Source: Ichthyophthirius multifiliis (taxonomy: Eukaryota > Ciliophora > Oligohymenophorea > Hymenostomatida). Taken from it: 51,041 nucleotides of DNA. The stretch's first letter is position 1. Every line of letters begins with the position of its first letter. The stretch is from contig NW_004086034.1 in the NCBI RefSeq assembly GCF_000220395.1, positions 1-51,041 on the forward strand, given 5' to 3'. Below, piece after piece: positions 51,024-51,041 of this stretch. Made by a program: the position numbers and the translations under genes. Below the pieces are notes generated by a model. The model was not told where the DNA came from, made no database searches, and was given only the letters and a program-made list of their open reading frames with translations.

Positions 51024-51041
51024 GATGTTAGTTACTCTGGA
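51024..51041. other. 18-nt non-telomeric tail
   Basis: The sequence after the last telomere unit (GATGTTAGTTACTCTGGA) is not G4T2 and is less AT-rich than anything nearby. It is most likely a cloning or library linker left on the end of the assembly. It is not expected at a natural telomere. Confidence 0.7.

Noticed and set aside
1-51041. tRNA, rRNA, snRNA or telomerase RNA genes
   Set aside because: I looked for B-box-like GGTTCGA sequences and a CAACCCC telomerase template and found none in a plausible context.
1-51041. Retroelement, DNA transposon or virus-like element
   Set aside because: No reverse transcriptase, transposase or capsid motif and no terminal repeats were recognised; long repeats present are simple AT runs and the coding minisatellite.
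1-51041. CRISPR-like array or other prokaryote-type defence system
   Set aside because: The only regular arrays are the 9-bp coding repeat, microsatellites and the telomere; the window is eukaryotic.

Overview
The window is the end of an AT-rich ciliate macronuclear chromosome. Three things in the sequence support this. (1) Long frames open only if TAA and TAG are read as glutamine and TGA is the only stop, and these frames give recognisable proteins such as lipin, a Kv channel, a DHHC acyltransferase and a tandem CCCH finger. (2) The right end carries 11 full GGGGTT telomere repeats. (3) A+T content is very high (well over 80% by eye) and introns are tiny (about 25 to 155 nt, GT...AG). G4T2 telomeres plus this code and composition fit an oligohymenophorean. 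Ichthyophthirius or a close relative is my best guess, but that is inference.

Layout from the left. 1-3.0 kb: two poorly resolved, closely opposed genes. 3.1-4.0 kb (+): small ankyrin protein. 4.1-6.4 kb (-): TEX264-like protein and a C2HC zinc-finger protein. 6.4-8.5 kb: noncoding. 8.5-16.3 kb (-): a co-oriented run with a DHHC palmitoyltransferase, an aspartyl-protease-like protein without DTG motifs, lipin with an altered catalytic motif, and a small acidic protein. 16.4-18.3 kb (+): LRRC43-like LRR protein. 18.7-23.1 kb (-): 1487-residue Q/N-rich protein with a roughly 1-kb 9-bp minisatellite. 23.9-25.4 kb (-): seven-helix membrane protein with a possible RGS tail. 25.9-28.7 kb (+): coiled-coil protein. 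29-32.7 kb: mostly noncoding, with small ambiguous open segments. 32.7-36.6 kb (+): tandem CCCH protein and a Gln/Lys-rich protein. 36.7-38.5 kb (-): two unrecognised proteins, one with C-terminal membrane helices. 38.6-40.4 kb: coding-like but unresolved. 40.6-49.2 kb (+): pseudokinase-LRR protein, Kv potassium channel, RING-H2 protein. 49.5-50.8 kb (+): decayed plasma-membrane-type Ca2+-ATPase copy next to the telomere. 50.95 kb to the end: telomere plus an 18-nt non-telomeric tail.

I see no operon, CRISPR array, tRNA, rRNA or recognisable mobile element, and no virus-like element. The genes look like ordinary, separately transcribed eukaryotic genes. Themes are membrane and lipid biology (lipin, DHHC, TEX264-like, Kv, 7TM) and probable pseudoenzymes (aspartyl-protease-like, pseudokinase-LRR, altered lipin).
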